From Mucilaginibacter auburnensis (GTDB taxonomy: Bacteria; Bacteroidota; Bacteroidia; Sphingobacteriales; Sphingobacteriaceae): 64,000 bases of DNA. Positions 6,950 through 16,164 of the stretch are shown in pieces. Where the stretch lies: NCBI RefSeq assembly GCF_002797815.1, contig NZ_PGFJ01000002.1, forward strand, positions 1,240,001-1,304,000, read 5' to 3'. The first letter of the stretch is position 1; each line of letters begins with the position of its first letter. A model generated the notes under the pieces. The model was not told the origin of the DNA and searched no databases. It worked only from the letters and a program-made list of their open reading frames with translations. The position numbers were made by a program, and so were the translations under genes.

Positions 6950-8839
6950 TTATTTAATATCTTTGTTTTCGGTTGGTAGCGAAGCGGTTTCCTGTTGGAT
7001 CTTCTTCAGCATCTCGCTGCCAATCAAAGCGTCAATCAATCCGTTGCCTTGTCCGTTAGTTCCACTTACCAAAATTTCAGGCACTAATTTGATATGGTTG
7101 GCTGCCAAGGTTTCTGCAACACGCACAATAGCATACTGTTCAGAGCCCATGGCTTCTGTTTTTTGTTTGGTTACTTCGGCTTCGGCCAAACCAACGGCTT
7201 TAATTTTACCGGCCTCGGCAGCACCATTCAAACTTGTAGAGTTGGCATCGGCGGTGGCATTAACCGTTTTCACCTCGGCATCGGCTTTGGCGTTGATGGT
7301 TTTCACCTCGGCATCTGCCTTGGCGTTAATGGTCTTAGCTTCGGCCTCACCACGTGAAGCGGCAACCTTTGACGCGGCCAGTTGCGTATTGATCTCTACC
7401 TGCCGGGTTGATTTCACTACTTCGGGCTGCATATCGGCACCGGCTTTAGCGCTCTCAAATTCCTGACGTTCCAGCTGGGCGTTACGTTGTATCTCATAGG
7501 TGATCTTTTCCTGTTCGGCCAGTTTACGGTCGGTAAGGGTTTTCATCAGCGCTTCCGGCGGCACTATATCGCCTATCAAGGTGTCAACCCCCACTACGTT
7601 ATAAGTAGCCAGTACCTTACTGATGTGAACCTTGGCCTCATCCTGCCTTTGTATACGGTTGGCCAAAAACTCTATTACATCACTACGCTGTGCCGAGTTA
7701 CGGAAGTAGTTAGCTATGGTAGGCTCCAGCACCTGCGATACCAGGTTAAGCGTGTTACCAAACCTTGCTATTACCTTCGGTGCTTCATTGCGAGGTATAT
7801 GTATGATCTGCGATACGTCAAGATTAAAGGTAAAACCATCATGTGAGCGCACTTTTATGGTACATAAATTCTTATCCAGTTCGTGTGCTTCGGTACGACT
7901 GTTGGCCCAGTTCAACACAATGTTGGTAGTGGGTACCACTTCAACAGCATGGGTATAAATATTAATAGGGTGCTTACCCGGATCAAGCGGTTCATCCCAA
8001 ACGCCTTTTTCGAGTTTTTTAACAATGTTGCCATGTTTAAAGCTATCGCCGCTGGTATCAGTTCCTTCCGGCCCAACAAAGGAGTTTACTACACCAACAT
8101 AACCAATAGGAATGTATACCATATCTACCTGCTCTACAGTAGCGAACCAAGGGTTGAGGTAGTAAGTACCTGCGAGTATAACATCTTCCTGTAAACCCTT
8201 CATACCACCGGCATTGATAAAGGCAATGGGATCCTGGTAATTTTTATGCCCTGTAACCGGCATACCGGCAATTTCGCCTTTGCCTAATGGTTCGCCATCT
8301 AAAGTGGTTACTATACCTACTTTATTGTCGTGTATCTGGGTAACCGGTACTGTTTGCACATCAAACAAAAAGGTATTGATGCGGTAGCTACCCGGCGTTA
8401 AAAAGGCAGCCTGTGGACCTTTTTGCCCGTTATTATTCAAAAAGGCAATAGCATCCTGAAACTTGTCGCAATCAACAGGCTTGCCCAGCACGCGGCCAAC
8501 ATCAAGCGGAGCGCCATCTTTAGCCTTTACCAAGCCGAGTTTGTTTTGCTCAATAATGGTAAAGGGTGCCATAGTGATAACATACTGCCACGGCCACATG
8601 CGCCAATACAAACCCGGTGCAAGGGGTTTTGCCTGCATACCTGCTTCGCCATTAGTGGCCAGAATGCGCCCGTCTGGCAGCGTCTTGCTCCCGGCGAGGG
8701 TGAACTTTTTAACTACAAGGCCAATGCGATCATCAGGAACGATGATCATACCAAAGAAAACACGAAGTACAAATTTGTACATCACCAACAGTACTATGAC
8801 GGGTACTACCCACCATAACTGGACAATTAAATGATTCAT
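6950..8839 (-). CDS. Flotillin-like SPFH/Band 7 membrane protein with internal repeats
   Basis: This 629-residue protein has an N-terminal membrane helix (residues 8-33). Next comes an array of related beta modules of about 70 residues: two clear copies are at ~99-165 and ~172-240 (each with a DGxPL, a G-PV, a QDxIAF and an LxPG/LAGxY block), with weaker versions at ~38-90 and ~246. An SPFH domain follows (~300-420). The C-terminal coiled coil has an 11-residue tandem repeat (NAKADAEVKTI type, ~505-545) and the flotillin-like AEAEVTKQKTEAMG end. Flotillins scaffold membrane microdomains. The extended N-terminal repeat array is longer than in classical flotillins. It is a single-gene unit with its own terminator. 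Confidence 0.85.
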   Translation of the reverse strand: MNHLIVQLWWVVPVIVLLVMYKFVLRVFFGMIIVPDDRIGLVVKKFTLAGSKTLPDGRILATNGEAGMQAKPLAPGLYWRMWPWQYVITMAPFTIIEQNKLGLVKAKDGAPLDVGRVLGKPVDCDKFQDAIAFLNNNGQKGPQAAFLTPGSYRINTFLFDVQTVPVTQIHDNKVGIVTTLDGEPLGKGEIAGMPVTGHKNYQDPIAFINAGGMKGLQEDVILAGTYYLNPWFATVEQVDMVYIPIGYVGVVNSFVGPEGTDTSGDSFKHGNIVKKLEKGVWDEPLDPGKHPINIYTHAVEVVPTTNIVLNWANSRTEAHELDKNLCTIKVRSHDGFTFNLDVSQIIHIPRNEAPKVIARFGNTLNLVSQVLEPTIANYFRNSAQRSDVIEFLANRIQRQDEAKVHISKVLATYNVVGVDTLIGDIVPPEALMKTLTDRKLAEQEKITYEIQRNAQLERQEFESAKAGADMQPEVVKSTRQVEINTQLAASKVAASRGEAEAKTINAKADAEVKTINAKADAEVKTVNATADANSTSLNGAAEAGKIKAVGLAEAEVTKQKTEAMGSEQYAIVRVAETLAANHIKLVPEILVSGTNGQGNGLIDALIGSEMLKKIQQETASLPTENKDIK

Positions 8840-8996
8840 TATTTTTTTGATTTTTTACCGGAACCCTTAAGGTGCGGGCCCTCACAATAACTTATAGCTT
8901 TTATTGAGACCTTAGTTATAAGTGTTTATTTGACACTTAACCATTTTGCTTGTTACAAACTTTCTATAATTTTTTTTGAACATATCCAATTTCTCA

Positions 8997-9206
8997 ATGT
9001 TAAGTATGTATAAACCACTTGTATTACCTAATTATAGTGTTATGAAAGCCGACGAAAAAAAAACAGACCAGCTTATGCGGGAGGAAGGGGTTGAGCAACC
9101 TCAAAAAGAAAAACCAGGTGAATTAAAAACCGATTTTCCGATGAGTGAAAAAGATGAGGTAAAAAAGGCCGAGCAAAACACCAACCAAAAGCAAAAAGAT
9201 AAATAA
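8997..9206 (+). CDS. Small charged hydrophilic protein, unknown
   Basis: About 69 residues from ATG 8997 (a TTG at 8976 and an ATG at 9042 are alternative starts). The sequence is very rich in Lys, Glu and Gln and has no hydrophobic core, so it is probably disordered. No family is recognised. Its clean codon use and position between an intergenic region and a secreted-protein gene support a real small gene only weakly. Confidence 0.4.
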   Translation: MLSMYKPLVLPNYSVMKADEKKTDQLMREEGVEQPQKEKPGELKTDFPMSEKDEVKKAEQNTNQKQKDK

Positions 9207-9250
9207 AAGTTAATGCTTTGAATAGTTATTTTTGAGTTAAAACGCTCAAA

Positions 9251-9709
9251 ATGAAAAAATCATGGTTGATACTATTTGGGGTGATGCTACTTTCTTCGTT
9301 AACAACTTTAGCCCAAACTACTGATAAACAACTTTACCGGGATATAGTGCGTATGGACAGCATTTATTTTGATGCTTACAACCGTTGCGATATGGATAAA
9401 CAGGCTGCTATTTATTCAGACAGCCTGGAGTTTTACCATGATGGCAGCGGATTGGAAACATCGAAAGCTAAAGTACTGGCGGCTATTAAACAAAATATTT
9501 GTGGCAAGGTAACGCGTGTGCTGGTACCGGGAAGCATTGAGGTCTACCCTTTACCAAACTTTGGCGCGGTAGAAATTGCCCTTCATCAGTTTATCAATCA
9601 TGCTGAAAACAACAGCATATCCAAGCCGGATAAGTTTGTGTTGATATGGCAATATCAAAATAAACAATGGCGCATAAAACGGGTAATTAGCCTCCACGTA
9701 AATAATTAA
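9251..9709 (+). CDS. Secreted DUF4440 / NTF2-like protein
   Basis: The 152-residue protein starts with a signal peptide (MKKSWLILFGVMLLSSLTTLAQ). The mature part has the NTF2-like fold signature of DUF4440: an initial helix with MDSIYFDAYNRCDMDK, then YSDSLEFYHDGSG, and a C-terminal strand WRIKRVISLH. Such proteins are periplasmic and of unknown activity. A TATTTTTG -7 element at 9227-9234 lies just in front of it. A related gene sits at 10865. Confidence 0.8.
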   Translation: MKKSWLILFGVMLLSSLTTLAQTTDKQLYRDIVRMDSIYFDAYNRCDMDKQAAIYSDSLEFYHDGSGLETSKAKVLAAIKQNICGKVTRVLVPGSIEVYPLPNFGAVEIALHQFINHAENNSISKPDKFVLIWQYQNKQWRIKRVISLHVNN

Positions 9710-9738
9710 CCACTTACTACTATATTTAACCCTGACAA

Positions 9739-10143
9739 ATGATCTTCATAAAAAAATATATTTTACTGCTTTTAATAGGATTTACAATTGTAGCCGGCTG
9801 TAAACACGCGGTAACTGCAACAGACCTGTATGGCAAGTGGAACTACACCCGTTTGGAACATCCTAAACAGAGCCCGCCGGGGGTTATGCCAACCGGCGAC
9901 TTGCGTGAGCAGACGCCGTATATTGAATTTACCAAAGGCGACAGTCTGCGTATGGTGTGGGGCGGGCAACTACTGTCGCATGGTACTTTTACGGTTGATG
10001 GCACCAACATCAATTATAAGGAGATATTAGCCGACGGGAGCACCCGCAGTTTTCCGTTTTATATATCAAGTTTCAAAGATAATACGATGATCTTCGAAAC
10101 ACTTGGAGAGGATGCATCAAGGGTAACGGTTGTTAAGGAATAG
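9739..10143 (+). CDS. Lipocalin-like predicted lipoprotein
   Basis: The 134-residue protein has a lipoprotein signal with a lipobox (FTIVAGC, Cys near residue 21). The mature part opens with DLYGKWNYTRLE and continues as a series of short strands ending in IFETLGEDASRVTVVKE, the pattern of Bacteroidota lipocalin-like domains. It follows the DUF4440 gene by 29 bases in the same direction and is probably cotranscribed. The ligand is unknown. Confidence 0.7.
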   Translation: MIFIKKYILLLLIGFTIVAGCKHAVTATDLYGKWNYTRLEHPKQSPPGVMPTGDLREQTPYIEFTKGDSLRMVWGGQLLSHGTFTVDGTNINYKEILADGSTRSFPFYISSFKDNTMIFETLGEDASRVTVVKE

Positions 10144-10153
10144 ACATTGGTCA

Positions 10154-10771
10154 TTAATCCAGCCTGTCTTTGATCACCAAAGTACCGGCAATAACATCAT
10201 GAAAGCCCTGCTGCTTTTTGTTAAAAAAGATATACAGATAGCCCATAAATAAAGGAAGTAGCGAAAATATTTTAGCAAGATTTCGACCTGCGGCATTTCC
10301 GAAGCTAATGCGGTTACCCTCCATATCGCAAACACGAATTTGCAGGAGTTGCTTGCCATGTGTACCTTGCCTGGCGGAGCTTTCCATAATGACATGATAT
10401 ACCAGATTAACTATTGGAATAATGATGGCCAAACCCAACGTCATTATTAGTACGATCAATTGGCTGTTGATCAGCATAGCACCTGCAAACATCAATACGG
10501 CACATACGGTTGATACGAAGAAAAGATCAATTGCCGCGGCAGTAAGGCGCTGGTCAAAACTGCCGTAGTATTGTATCAATAGCGCTGCTTTACTAAAGCC
10601 AAACAGTTGCCTAAGCTCTGCTATCTCGTGCGCTTCTTTGTAATCAACCATGTCTTCAGTTTTAATAAAGTCTGTTGGTTTTATGTTGTGCGCCTTTAAT
10701 TCATCAATGGAAAATGGGCCTTCGGGCTTGCCGTTGATAACGAGGATGTAGGTATTTGAGGTGGCTGACAT
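10154..10771 (-). CDS. GYF_2-RDD membrane protein
   Basis: The 205-residue protein joins an N-terminal GYF_2-like domain (residues ~7-60, with GKPEGPFSIDELKAH) to a C-terminal RDD domain. The RDD part has the expected SFDQRLTAAAIDLF start (Arg then two Asp), three or four membrane helices and the conserved GTHGKQLLQIRV segment. RDD proteins are inner-membrane proteins of uncertain role, some linked to ion transport. The gene is convergent with the lipocalin-like gene and divergent from 10865. Confidence 0.88.
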   Translation of the reverse strand: MSATSNTYILVINGKPEGPFSIDELKAHNIKPTDFIKTEDMVDYKEAHEIAELRQLFGFSKAALLIQYYGSFDQRLTAAAIDLFFVSTVCAVLMFAGAMLINSQLIVLIMTLGLAIIIPIVNLVYHVIMESSARQGTHGKQLLQIRVCDMEGNRISFGNAAGRNLAKIFSLLPLFMGYLYIFFNKKQQGFHDVIAGTLVIKDRLD

Positions 10772-10864
10772 TAAGTGCTAAAATAGCGTTAATCTTCAAT
10801 AGTTGTCACAAAAAACACGTAACGGCATTGACACTAACCATTTGTATTTCATTATCTTGGTATT

Positions 10865-11326
10865 ATGAAAAAACTCGCCTTAACACTCCTGCTCTTCACG
10901 CTTTGCCATACTGGCTTTGCACAACAGGCAGATGTAGCTGCCATTAAACAAACCATCAACAATATGTTTGATGCCATGCGCAAAACCGATAGCACCTTGC
11001 TGCGCTCTACCTTTGCTAAAGGAATTATACTGCACAGCATTGGCAAGACCAAAGATGGCACAACAGTATTAATTAATGACAGCGCCGATGATTTTGTAAA
11101 AAGCATAGGCATGCCCCATAAGGGCATTTACGATGAACGCATCACCTTTAAGGATATTAAAATTGACGGCGAACTGGCCAGCGTTTGGGCACCTTACAAA
11201 TTTTACTTAGACGATAAATTCAGCCATTGCGGCGTTGATGTTTTTCAACTGATGAAGACCGCCGCAGGATGGAAAATAATTTACATTGTTGATACCCGCC
11301 GTAAAGATGGCTGCTCTGTAATGTAG
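10865..11326 (+). CDS. Secreted SnoaL/DUF4440-like protein
   Basis: The 153-residue protein has a signal peptide (MKKLALTLLLFTLCHTGFAQ) and an NTF2-like mature domain: AAIKQTINNMFDAMRKTDS helix, then TFAKGIILHSIG, and a C-terminal WKIIYIVDTRRKDGC. It is a distant cousin of the 9251 product. Its stop codon TAG (11324-11326) directly abuts the stop of the convergent methyltransferase gene. Confidence 0.8.
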   Translation: MKKLALTLLLFTLCHTGFAQQADVAAIKQTINNMFDAMRKTDSTLLRSTFAKGIILHSIGKTKDGTTVLINDSADDFVKSIGMPHKGIYDERITFKDIKIDGELASVWAPYKFYLDDKFSHCGVDVFQLMKTAAGWKIIYIVDTRRKDGCSVM

Positions 11327-12142
11327 CTAACCTTTTCCGTTCAGCTTGTCTTTAATAAATTGCCAGTCGCGCATTAACAAACTCTCGGGCTGGCCCGCTC
11401 TACGCTCGGCTTTGGCAATGTATTTTTTTGCCTTACGCAATAAAAAGCTATCGCGCACCGGCGCCAATGGGTTTTTATCAAATTGGGTTTGAGTAAACAG
11501 GTGCAGAAACCTTCCATCGGTATAAAAGTTATAGCCCAACTTATCGGCTATTGCTTTTAATGCTGCTTCGGTATAAAAGGCAACATGCTGACCTGTCTCC
11601 GTAGAAAAATACGACCAGTCTTCAACAGAACTAATGCCTTCCGGTTGGAGCTCGGTACTGAAAAGCAGGTTATATGAATAACCCAGCATAGTTTTTATAT
11701 CCTGAAGCGGATTAGCCAGATGCTCAAACACCTCGAATGCTGTAACCATTTCAAAACGCTCTGCATTTGGCAAAGTGTTCAGATCAAAATACTCGGCAAA
11801 TATATTCTGGCAATAAGGGTCGGTATGGTAAAAGTTAAAGCCGTTGTCGCGCATTAAACGGGTAAATAAACCATAACCGCCGGCATAGTCTAAAAACTTA
11901 CCGTTCTTATTAAAGCCCGACACCAATAGCTTAGCTGTTCTGTCGGCAAGTTGCTGGTTACGATAACCCATGCCAACATCTAACTTGGTTATAGCTGATG
12001 AATAAGCATCCGCCAGCCAGTAGGGTTCTTCCGTTTGAATAAAGCCGGTATCTTTACAACGGTAAAACTTTACGTCGTATTTATTCAACACCCGTGCTGT
12101 AAACATCAGCTCGGTTTCCCCGCCGGTAATTTTGCTTTGCAT
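11327..12142 (-). CDS. Class I SAM-dependent methyltransferase
   Basis: The 271-residue protein has a Rossmann SAM-binding motif FLDYAGGYGLFTRLM (near residue 82-98) and a post-I acidic strand FYHTDPYC, then EVFEHLANP, all typical of Methyltransf_23 proteins. The N-terminal KFYRCKDTGFIQTEEPYWL resembles the small zinc-ribbon-like start of glycan methyltransferases. It opens a cluster of glycan-modifying genes, so a sugar or a lipid-linked glycan is the likely acceptor. That assignment is inference. Confidence 0.85.
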   Translation of the reverse strand: MQSKITGGETELMFTARVLNKYDVKFYRCKDTGFIQTEEPYWLADAYSSAITKLDVGMGYRNQQLADRTAKLLVSGFNKNGKFLDYAGGYGLFTRLMRDNGFNFYHTDPYCQNIFAEYFDLNTLPNAERFEMVTAFEVFEHLANPLQDIKTMLGYSYNLLFSTELQPEGISSVEDWSYFSTETGQHVAFYTEAALKAIADKLGYNFYTDGRFLHLFTQTQFDKNPLAPVRDSFLLRKAKKYIAKAERRAGQPESLLMRDWQFIKDKLNGKG

Positions 12143-12203
12143 GGGTTAAATATGCAAACTTTCAGGTATAAGTTTTACTTTTATCCCGTTGCAGTATAAA
12201 AAA

Positions 12204-13118
12204 ATGACATCCCTACCTATTATTCTCTTCCATAGCGGTAATGCCGACTACCTAAAATACAGCCTTAAACAAGCTAAACATTTTAATCCGGATAGCACTG
12301 TTTACTTATTAGGCGATAAAAAAAACAACAGATACAGTTTTGTAAGGCATGTAAACGTAAGCGATATTGAAAGCGACGCCGCCGCTTTCTCACGCGTTTA
12401 CAAACACCGCTCACCCAATGATGAGACCTATGAGCTAAACTGTTTTTTACGATGGTTTTATGTAAAGGGCTTTTGTAAACAACATGGCATTGAAGGCTTT
12501 ATTTATCTTGATTCGGATGTGCTGGCATTTCAGAACTTCACGGAGCTAAAGCCGTTTTTTGGCGATAGCAACATTGCCAACACCTGCGACTGGACAGGTA
12601 TGCCTGCTGTTACCTACTTTAAAAACTATGAGGCAATTGATAGCTTTTGCAACTTTTTAATGTACTGCTACACAGATGCTGCGGCAATAAAAAAGCTGGA
12701 TGCCTGGTATGACACCTTACTGGTTGACCCGATAAGTTTAGGCGGAATATCAGACATGGTACTGTTCCATATGTATTTTTTGGAGCACCCGGCAGAGACC
12801 ATGAAAATAGATTTACTTACCGATGATTTGGCTGTTGATATATCTATTAACCGGGAAGATGGCTACGAGATGGAGAACGGCGTAAAAAAGGTATACTGGC
12901 AAAACGGATTACCATCTTGCAAAAACACAAGTACAGGTAAACTGGTGCGCTTTGTAAGTCTGCATTACCAGGGCAACGCCAAAAACCTGATGCGTGAACA
13001 CTACAAAGGAGGAGGCTATGAAATGCACCGCATGTGGGAATCATGGCAGGTAAAAGCACGGTTCAAAAAATTCCGACGGGCCATAAAAAGCATATTCAAA
13101 AAGCAAAAGCCAGCTTAA
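12204..13118 (+). CDS. Glycosyltransferase-like protein with YLDSD motif
   Basis: I prefer the ATG at 12204 to the TTG at 12189, giving 304 residues. The N-terminus PIILFHSGNADYLKYSLKQA resembles the nucleotide-binding start of GT-A enzymes, and GFIYLDSDVLAF near residue 100 carries a DxD metal/UDP-sugar motif. No membrane helix is seen. It belongs to the glycan cluster. Its stop overlaps that of the convergent acyltransferase (shared TTAA). The sugar donor is unknown. Confidence 0.75.
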   Translation: MTSLPIILFHSGNADYLKYSLKQAKHFNPDSTVYLLGDKKNNRYSFVRHVNVSDIESDAAAFSRVYKHRSPNDETYELNCFLRWFYVKGFCKQHGIEGFIYLDSDVLAFQNFTELKPFFGDSNIANTCDWTGMPAVTYFKNYEAIDSFCNFLMYCYTDAAAIKKLDAWYDTLLVDPISLGGISDMVLFHMYFLEHPAETMKIDLLTDDLAVDISINREDGYEMENGVKKVYWQNGLPSCKNTSTGKLVRFVSLHYQGNAKNLMREHYKGGGYEMHRMWESWQVKARFKKFRRAIKSIFKKQKPA

Positions 13119-14188
13119 TTCCCTACCAGCTTTTTTAAGCGCGAATGGCTAATGGCCATTACCAATCCAAACGTAATACCGTAGGTCAATACAAAAGTTA
13201 TGAGCTTATACAAAATGTACTGCGGTACCGACAAGGCCATAACATCTATATTGAAGTGGATAAATATTTCGGGCAGTAAAAAAATAATTACCAGGTAGTG
13301 TATCAGGTAGATGCCATATGTGGTTTGTCGCGGCTTTAGCTTGTTCACCAAACCAAACGTTTTTATTTTAAACAGCAACATAAAAAAAGCCAGCGAGAAC
13401 AATATATTACTGAAACGCAAGGTGTTCACCATATCTGCACTCCTTCCATTCAACATATCTATTTCGAAGATGGCAAGTCCGTAAGTAACCAGGGTTATCA
13501 GTAATAACAACGGGTAGGATATACGGCTGATCACTTTATCCATGGCATCAATATGTTTGCGCATTTGCGCGCCAAGCCATAAAAAGAATACAAACCCCAA
13601 AACCGCGGTAGTGTGTTTGGGCTCTATCCATTCGTAATGAATATTAACGGCATAAAATACTGTGAACAATCCAAGTACAGCCCCTAATATCCACGAATAC
13701 AAATACTTCCTGAAAATGAGTAGAATAGTAATACTTATCAGAAAATTTATAATGAACCAATAGTTAGTATAAAAGTAGATCAGTTTAATGTTATACAATA
13801 TGTTATCCAGATTGAACTGTCCGTCATGATAAATGCGTTCCTTTACACGCAGGTTGATGATAATTGCAATAACGTATATAATTGTCCAGAAAAGCCAGGG
13901 GCCAAAGGTGGTTGATACACGGCGTTTCAGATACTCGGCCGGCGAGTAATCAGCAAACTTCTCCCCTATTAAAAAGCCTGCTAACAGAAAGAATGAGATA
14001 GTGCCAAACTTTGCCAGCTGCACCAGTAAAATATAGGTCCAGTATTTTGGCGAGCCGTCGGGAAACTCGTATCCACCGGCAGCCACACTATGCTCTGCAA
14101 CAATGGATATCATGGCAATGCAGCGTATGGCATCAATAAAATCGTAGTTTTTTTTCTTCGCCGGCGCCTCGTTGATCAGATTTTGCAT
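13115..14188 (-). CDS. Acyltransferase 3 family membrane protein
   Basis: The 357-residue protein has about ten membrane helices and the N-terminal signature of acyltransferase 3 proteins (FIDAIRCIAMISIVAEHS with the conserved histidine, then FFLLAGFLIGEKF). Members O-acetylate or otherwise acylate surface polysaccharides, LPS or peptidoglycan from the inner membrane. Between glycosyltransferase genes it most likely decorates the same surface glycan. Confidence 0.9.
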   Translation of the reverse strand: MQNLINEAPAKKKNYDFIDAIRCIAMISIVAEHSVAAGGYEFPDGSPKYWTYILLVQLAKFGTISFFLLAGFLIGEKFADYSPAEYLKRRVSTTFGPWLFWTIIYVIAIIINLRVKERIYHDGQFNLDNILYNIKLIYFYTNYWFIINFLISITILLIFRKYLYSWILGAVLGLFTVFYAVNIHYEWIEPKHTTAVLGFVFFLWLGAQMRKHIDAMDKVISRISYPLLLLITLVTYGLAIFEIDMLNGRSADMVNTLRFSNILFSLAFFMLLFKIKTFGLVNKLKPRQTTYGIYLIHYLVIIFLLPEIFIHFNIDVMALSVPQYILYKLITFVLTYGITFGLVMAISHSRLKKLVGN

Positions 14189-14329
14189 AGATATATAGCA
14201 AATATATGAATATTATAAACTGAGTTATTATCTGCGTATTGTACAATGCTGTTGTAAGATTTTAATTACGTTTTTTGATGGAATAAGTATTTACTTTGCA
14301 GCGTTATTTAGCAAGCAATAATAAGGACA

Positions 14330-15043
14330 GTGAATTCAACACCTGCGGCAATTTCAATTATAATAGTTACGTACAATGCTGCCAACACCTTGCAGGCTTG
14401 CCTGGATAGTATTTACAAACAAACGTATCCGCAGCTCAAGATCATTATTATTGATGGCAACAGCACGGATGGTACTGTTGATATTATCAAAGCAAACGCG
14501 GCCAATATACATTTTTGGATGAGCGAGCCTGATAAAGGTGTTTATGACGCGATGAATAAGGGCGTAACACATCTGGCCGGAGATTGGGTGTACTTTATTG
14601 GAGCTGATGATGAAATGCTGCCTGAGTTTTCCAACTTCGCTTTGGAACTTACTGATGAGAACGCCATTTACTATGCTAATGTATTTGCCGAAGGATCAAA
14701 ACGACTTGGCGAATTAACCCGGTACCAGATAGCCAAATGCGGCCCTTATCATCAGGCAATGATCTATCCACGGTCTGTTTTTGATAAGCACCGTTACAAT
14801 ACGCGTTACAAAATATCTGCTGACTTTGCACTAACCCTTGATCTTTGCGGCGATAGCAATTATCACTTTGTATATAAAGATTACACCATCTGTAATTTTA
14901 ACCATACCGGCCTATCCGGAACAATTATAGATGAGCCTTTTCAAAAAGAAAAAGCATCCCTCATTTATAAAAACTTTGGCTTAAAGACCTGGTTCAGGTA
15001 CCGGGTGCATAAATTTAAACACCGCGATAACCCACGAGCATAA
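14330..15043 (+). CDS. Family 2 glycosyltransferase
   Basis: The 237-residue protein starts at GTG 14330, preceded by AAGGA, one of the few Shine-Dalgarno-like sites here. It shows the GT2 fold: ISIIIVTYNAANTLQACLDS at the start, IIDGNSTDGTVDI, and EPDKGVYDAMNKG then FIGADDE as the DxD-like site. This type (short, WcaA-like, with DKGVYDAMNKG) is common in capsule and O-antigen loci. The acceptor is unknown. Confidence 0.92.
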   Translation: MNSTPAAISIIIVTYNAANTLQACLDSIYKQTYPQLKIIIIDGNSTDGTVDIIKANAANIHFWMSEPDKGVYDAMNKGVTHLAGDWVYFIGADDEMLPEFSNFALELTDENAIYYANVFAEGSKRLGELTRYQIAKCGPYHQAMIYPRSVFDKHRYNTRYKISADFALTLDLCGDSNYHFVYKDYTICNFNHTGLSGTIIDEPFQKEKASLIYKNFGLKTWFRYRVHKFKHRDNPRA

Positions 15044-15184
15044 GTTAAGCTTAGCACGATACAGTTATCTCATCAGTTCTTCTACTAAAGATTCAAAATG
15101 TTCCTGGAAAAGAAATCGTGCGCGTTTGGCCCTTCCGGGAATTTATACTTTATGTGTTACTTCCCGGGAGGCTAAATAATATCT

Positions 15185-16072
15185 TTATTTTATCAATTTA
15201 TAGTTACGATACTCGCTTATACGCCAACCGGTAAGGTCCTCAATTTTTTGTAATACCTTACGCCTGAAAGGCATTTGCTTACGTAACGCTTTCAAATCTA
15301 TCTCCAAGTTCCAGTTGGTTGCTTCCAGGCGTTTGTGCATTACTGCCGGATGTGTTCCGGTGAAATGTACTAACCTGTCAGGATTTTTGTGGCTGTAATC
15401 AAACGTGAATGTTTCGGGCAGATTTTCTTTCATCCATTCATCATCATGATAAAACTTGTTAAAGTTGCGCAGCTTAGCAGCTAAGCCTGATGGTGGTTTA
15501 ACCCAGCCATAATGATAAATGTAAGCGTCGATAAGTTTAACATTAAGCTTGGAATTATCGGCCCACCTGAAACCTTGGGCATCCCGGTAGGAACGAACAT
15601 CTTTATCGTTCCGCACAATTCTTATTTCGCGGCGGTACCAGCGGCGCGAGTGCCCATAGTAATCATATGATCCATAAAAGTGCAGATACTTAAACAATAA
15701 GCCATCAACAGCCCTATCATTTAAATTTTGCTCCATTTCTTTCTTTATAAGCGCATGGTATTTTTCATGCACACACTCATCGCCCTGAATATAAAATGCC
15801 CAATCGGCATCGGAAGATATGACAGCAAAAGCTTTGTCTGTTTCAGCAGCAAAAACCGCCCCTCCATCGCGGATGGAATCATCCCAAACCGTGTTAATGA
15901 TCTTTATCTTAGGCGAATTGATGCCTTTGACCAACTGTTCGGTTTCATCGTCGCTATTCCCTAAGGCCACCACAAATTCATCGCACAAAGGCAATATTGA
16001 AGTAATAGCCTCAACTATAGGATAATCGTTTTTTACAGCGTTGCGTATAAAGGTAAAGCCGGCTACTTTCAT
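15185..16072 (-). CDS. Family 2 glycosyltransferase-like protein
   Basis: The 295-residue protein begins GFTFIRNAVKNDYPIVEAI and continues with CDEFVVALGNSDDETE and WAFYIQGDECVHE, the layout of GT2-like (Glyco_tranf_2_4) proteins, with D-A-D and QGDE as probable metal and catalytic residues. The C-terminus is basic. It shares the 11.3-16.1 kb glycan region with the previous genes, although it lies on the opposite strand from the 14330 gene. The donor and acceptor are unknown. Confidence 0.85.
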   Translation of the reverse strand: MKVAGFTFIRNAVKNDYPIVEAITSILPLCDEFVVALGNSDDETEQLVKGINSPKIKIINTVWDDSIRDGGAVFAAETDKAFAVISSDADWAFYIQGDECVHEKYHALIKKEMEQNLNDRAVDGLLFKYLHFYGSYDYYGHSRRWYRREIRIVRNDKDVRSYRDAQGFRWADNSKLNVKLIDAYIYHYGWVKPPSGLAAKLRNFNKFYHDDEWMKENLPETFTFDYSHKNPDRLVHFTGTHPAVMHKRLEATNWNLEIDLKALRKQMPFRRKVLQKIEDLTGWRISEYRNYKLIK

Positions 16073-16096
16073 TAACCTGTTTTAGATACGGTACAA

Positions 16097-16141
16097 ATAT
16101 ATAGATATGCAATGGTGAATAGCCGCTGCATATCTATATAT
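16097..16141. repeat. Perfect 15-bp inverted repeat in the intergenic gap
   Basis: ATATATAGATATGCA (16097-16111) and its exact complement (16127-16141) flank a 15-base loop. It lies between pepP and the glycosyltransferase gene, both on the minus strand. It is AT-rich and lacks a T-run, so it may be a weak terminator, an mRNA-stabilising hairpin or an operator. Confidence 0.55.
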
Positions 16142-16164
16142 ATATAAGGAGAGTTCAGCTATGG

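Noticed and set aside
7487..8194. Plus-strand frames of 100-120 residues opposite the flotillin gene
   Set aside because: They mirror the strong minus-strand coding frame and have no domain or start signal.
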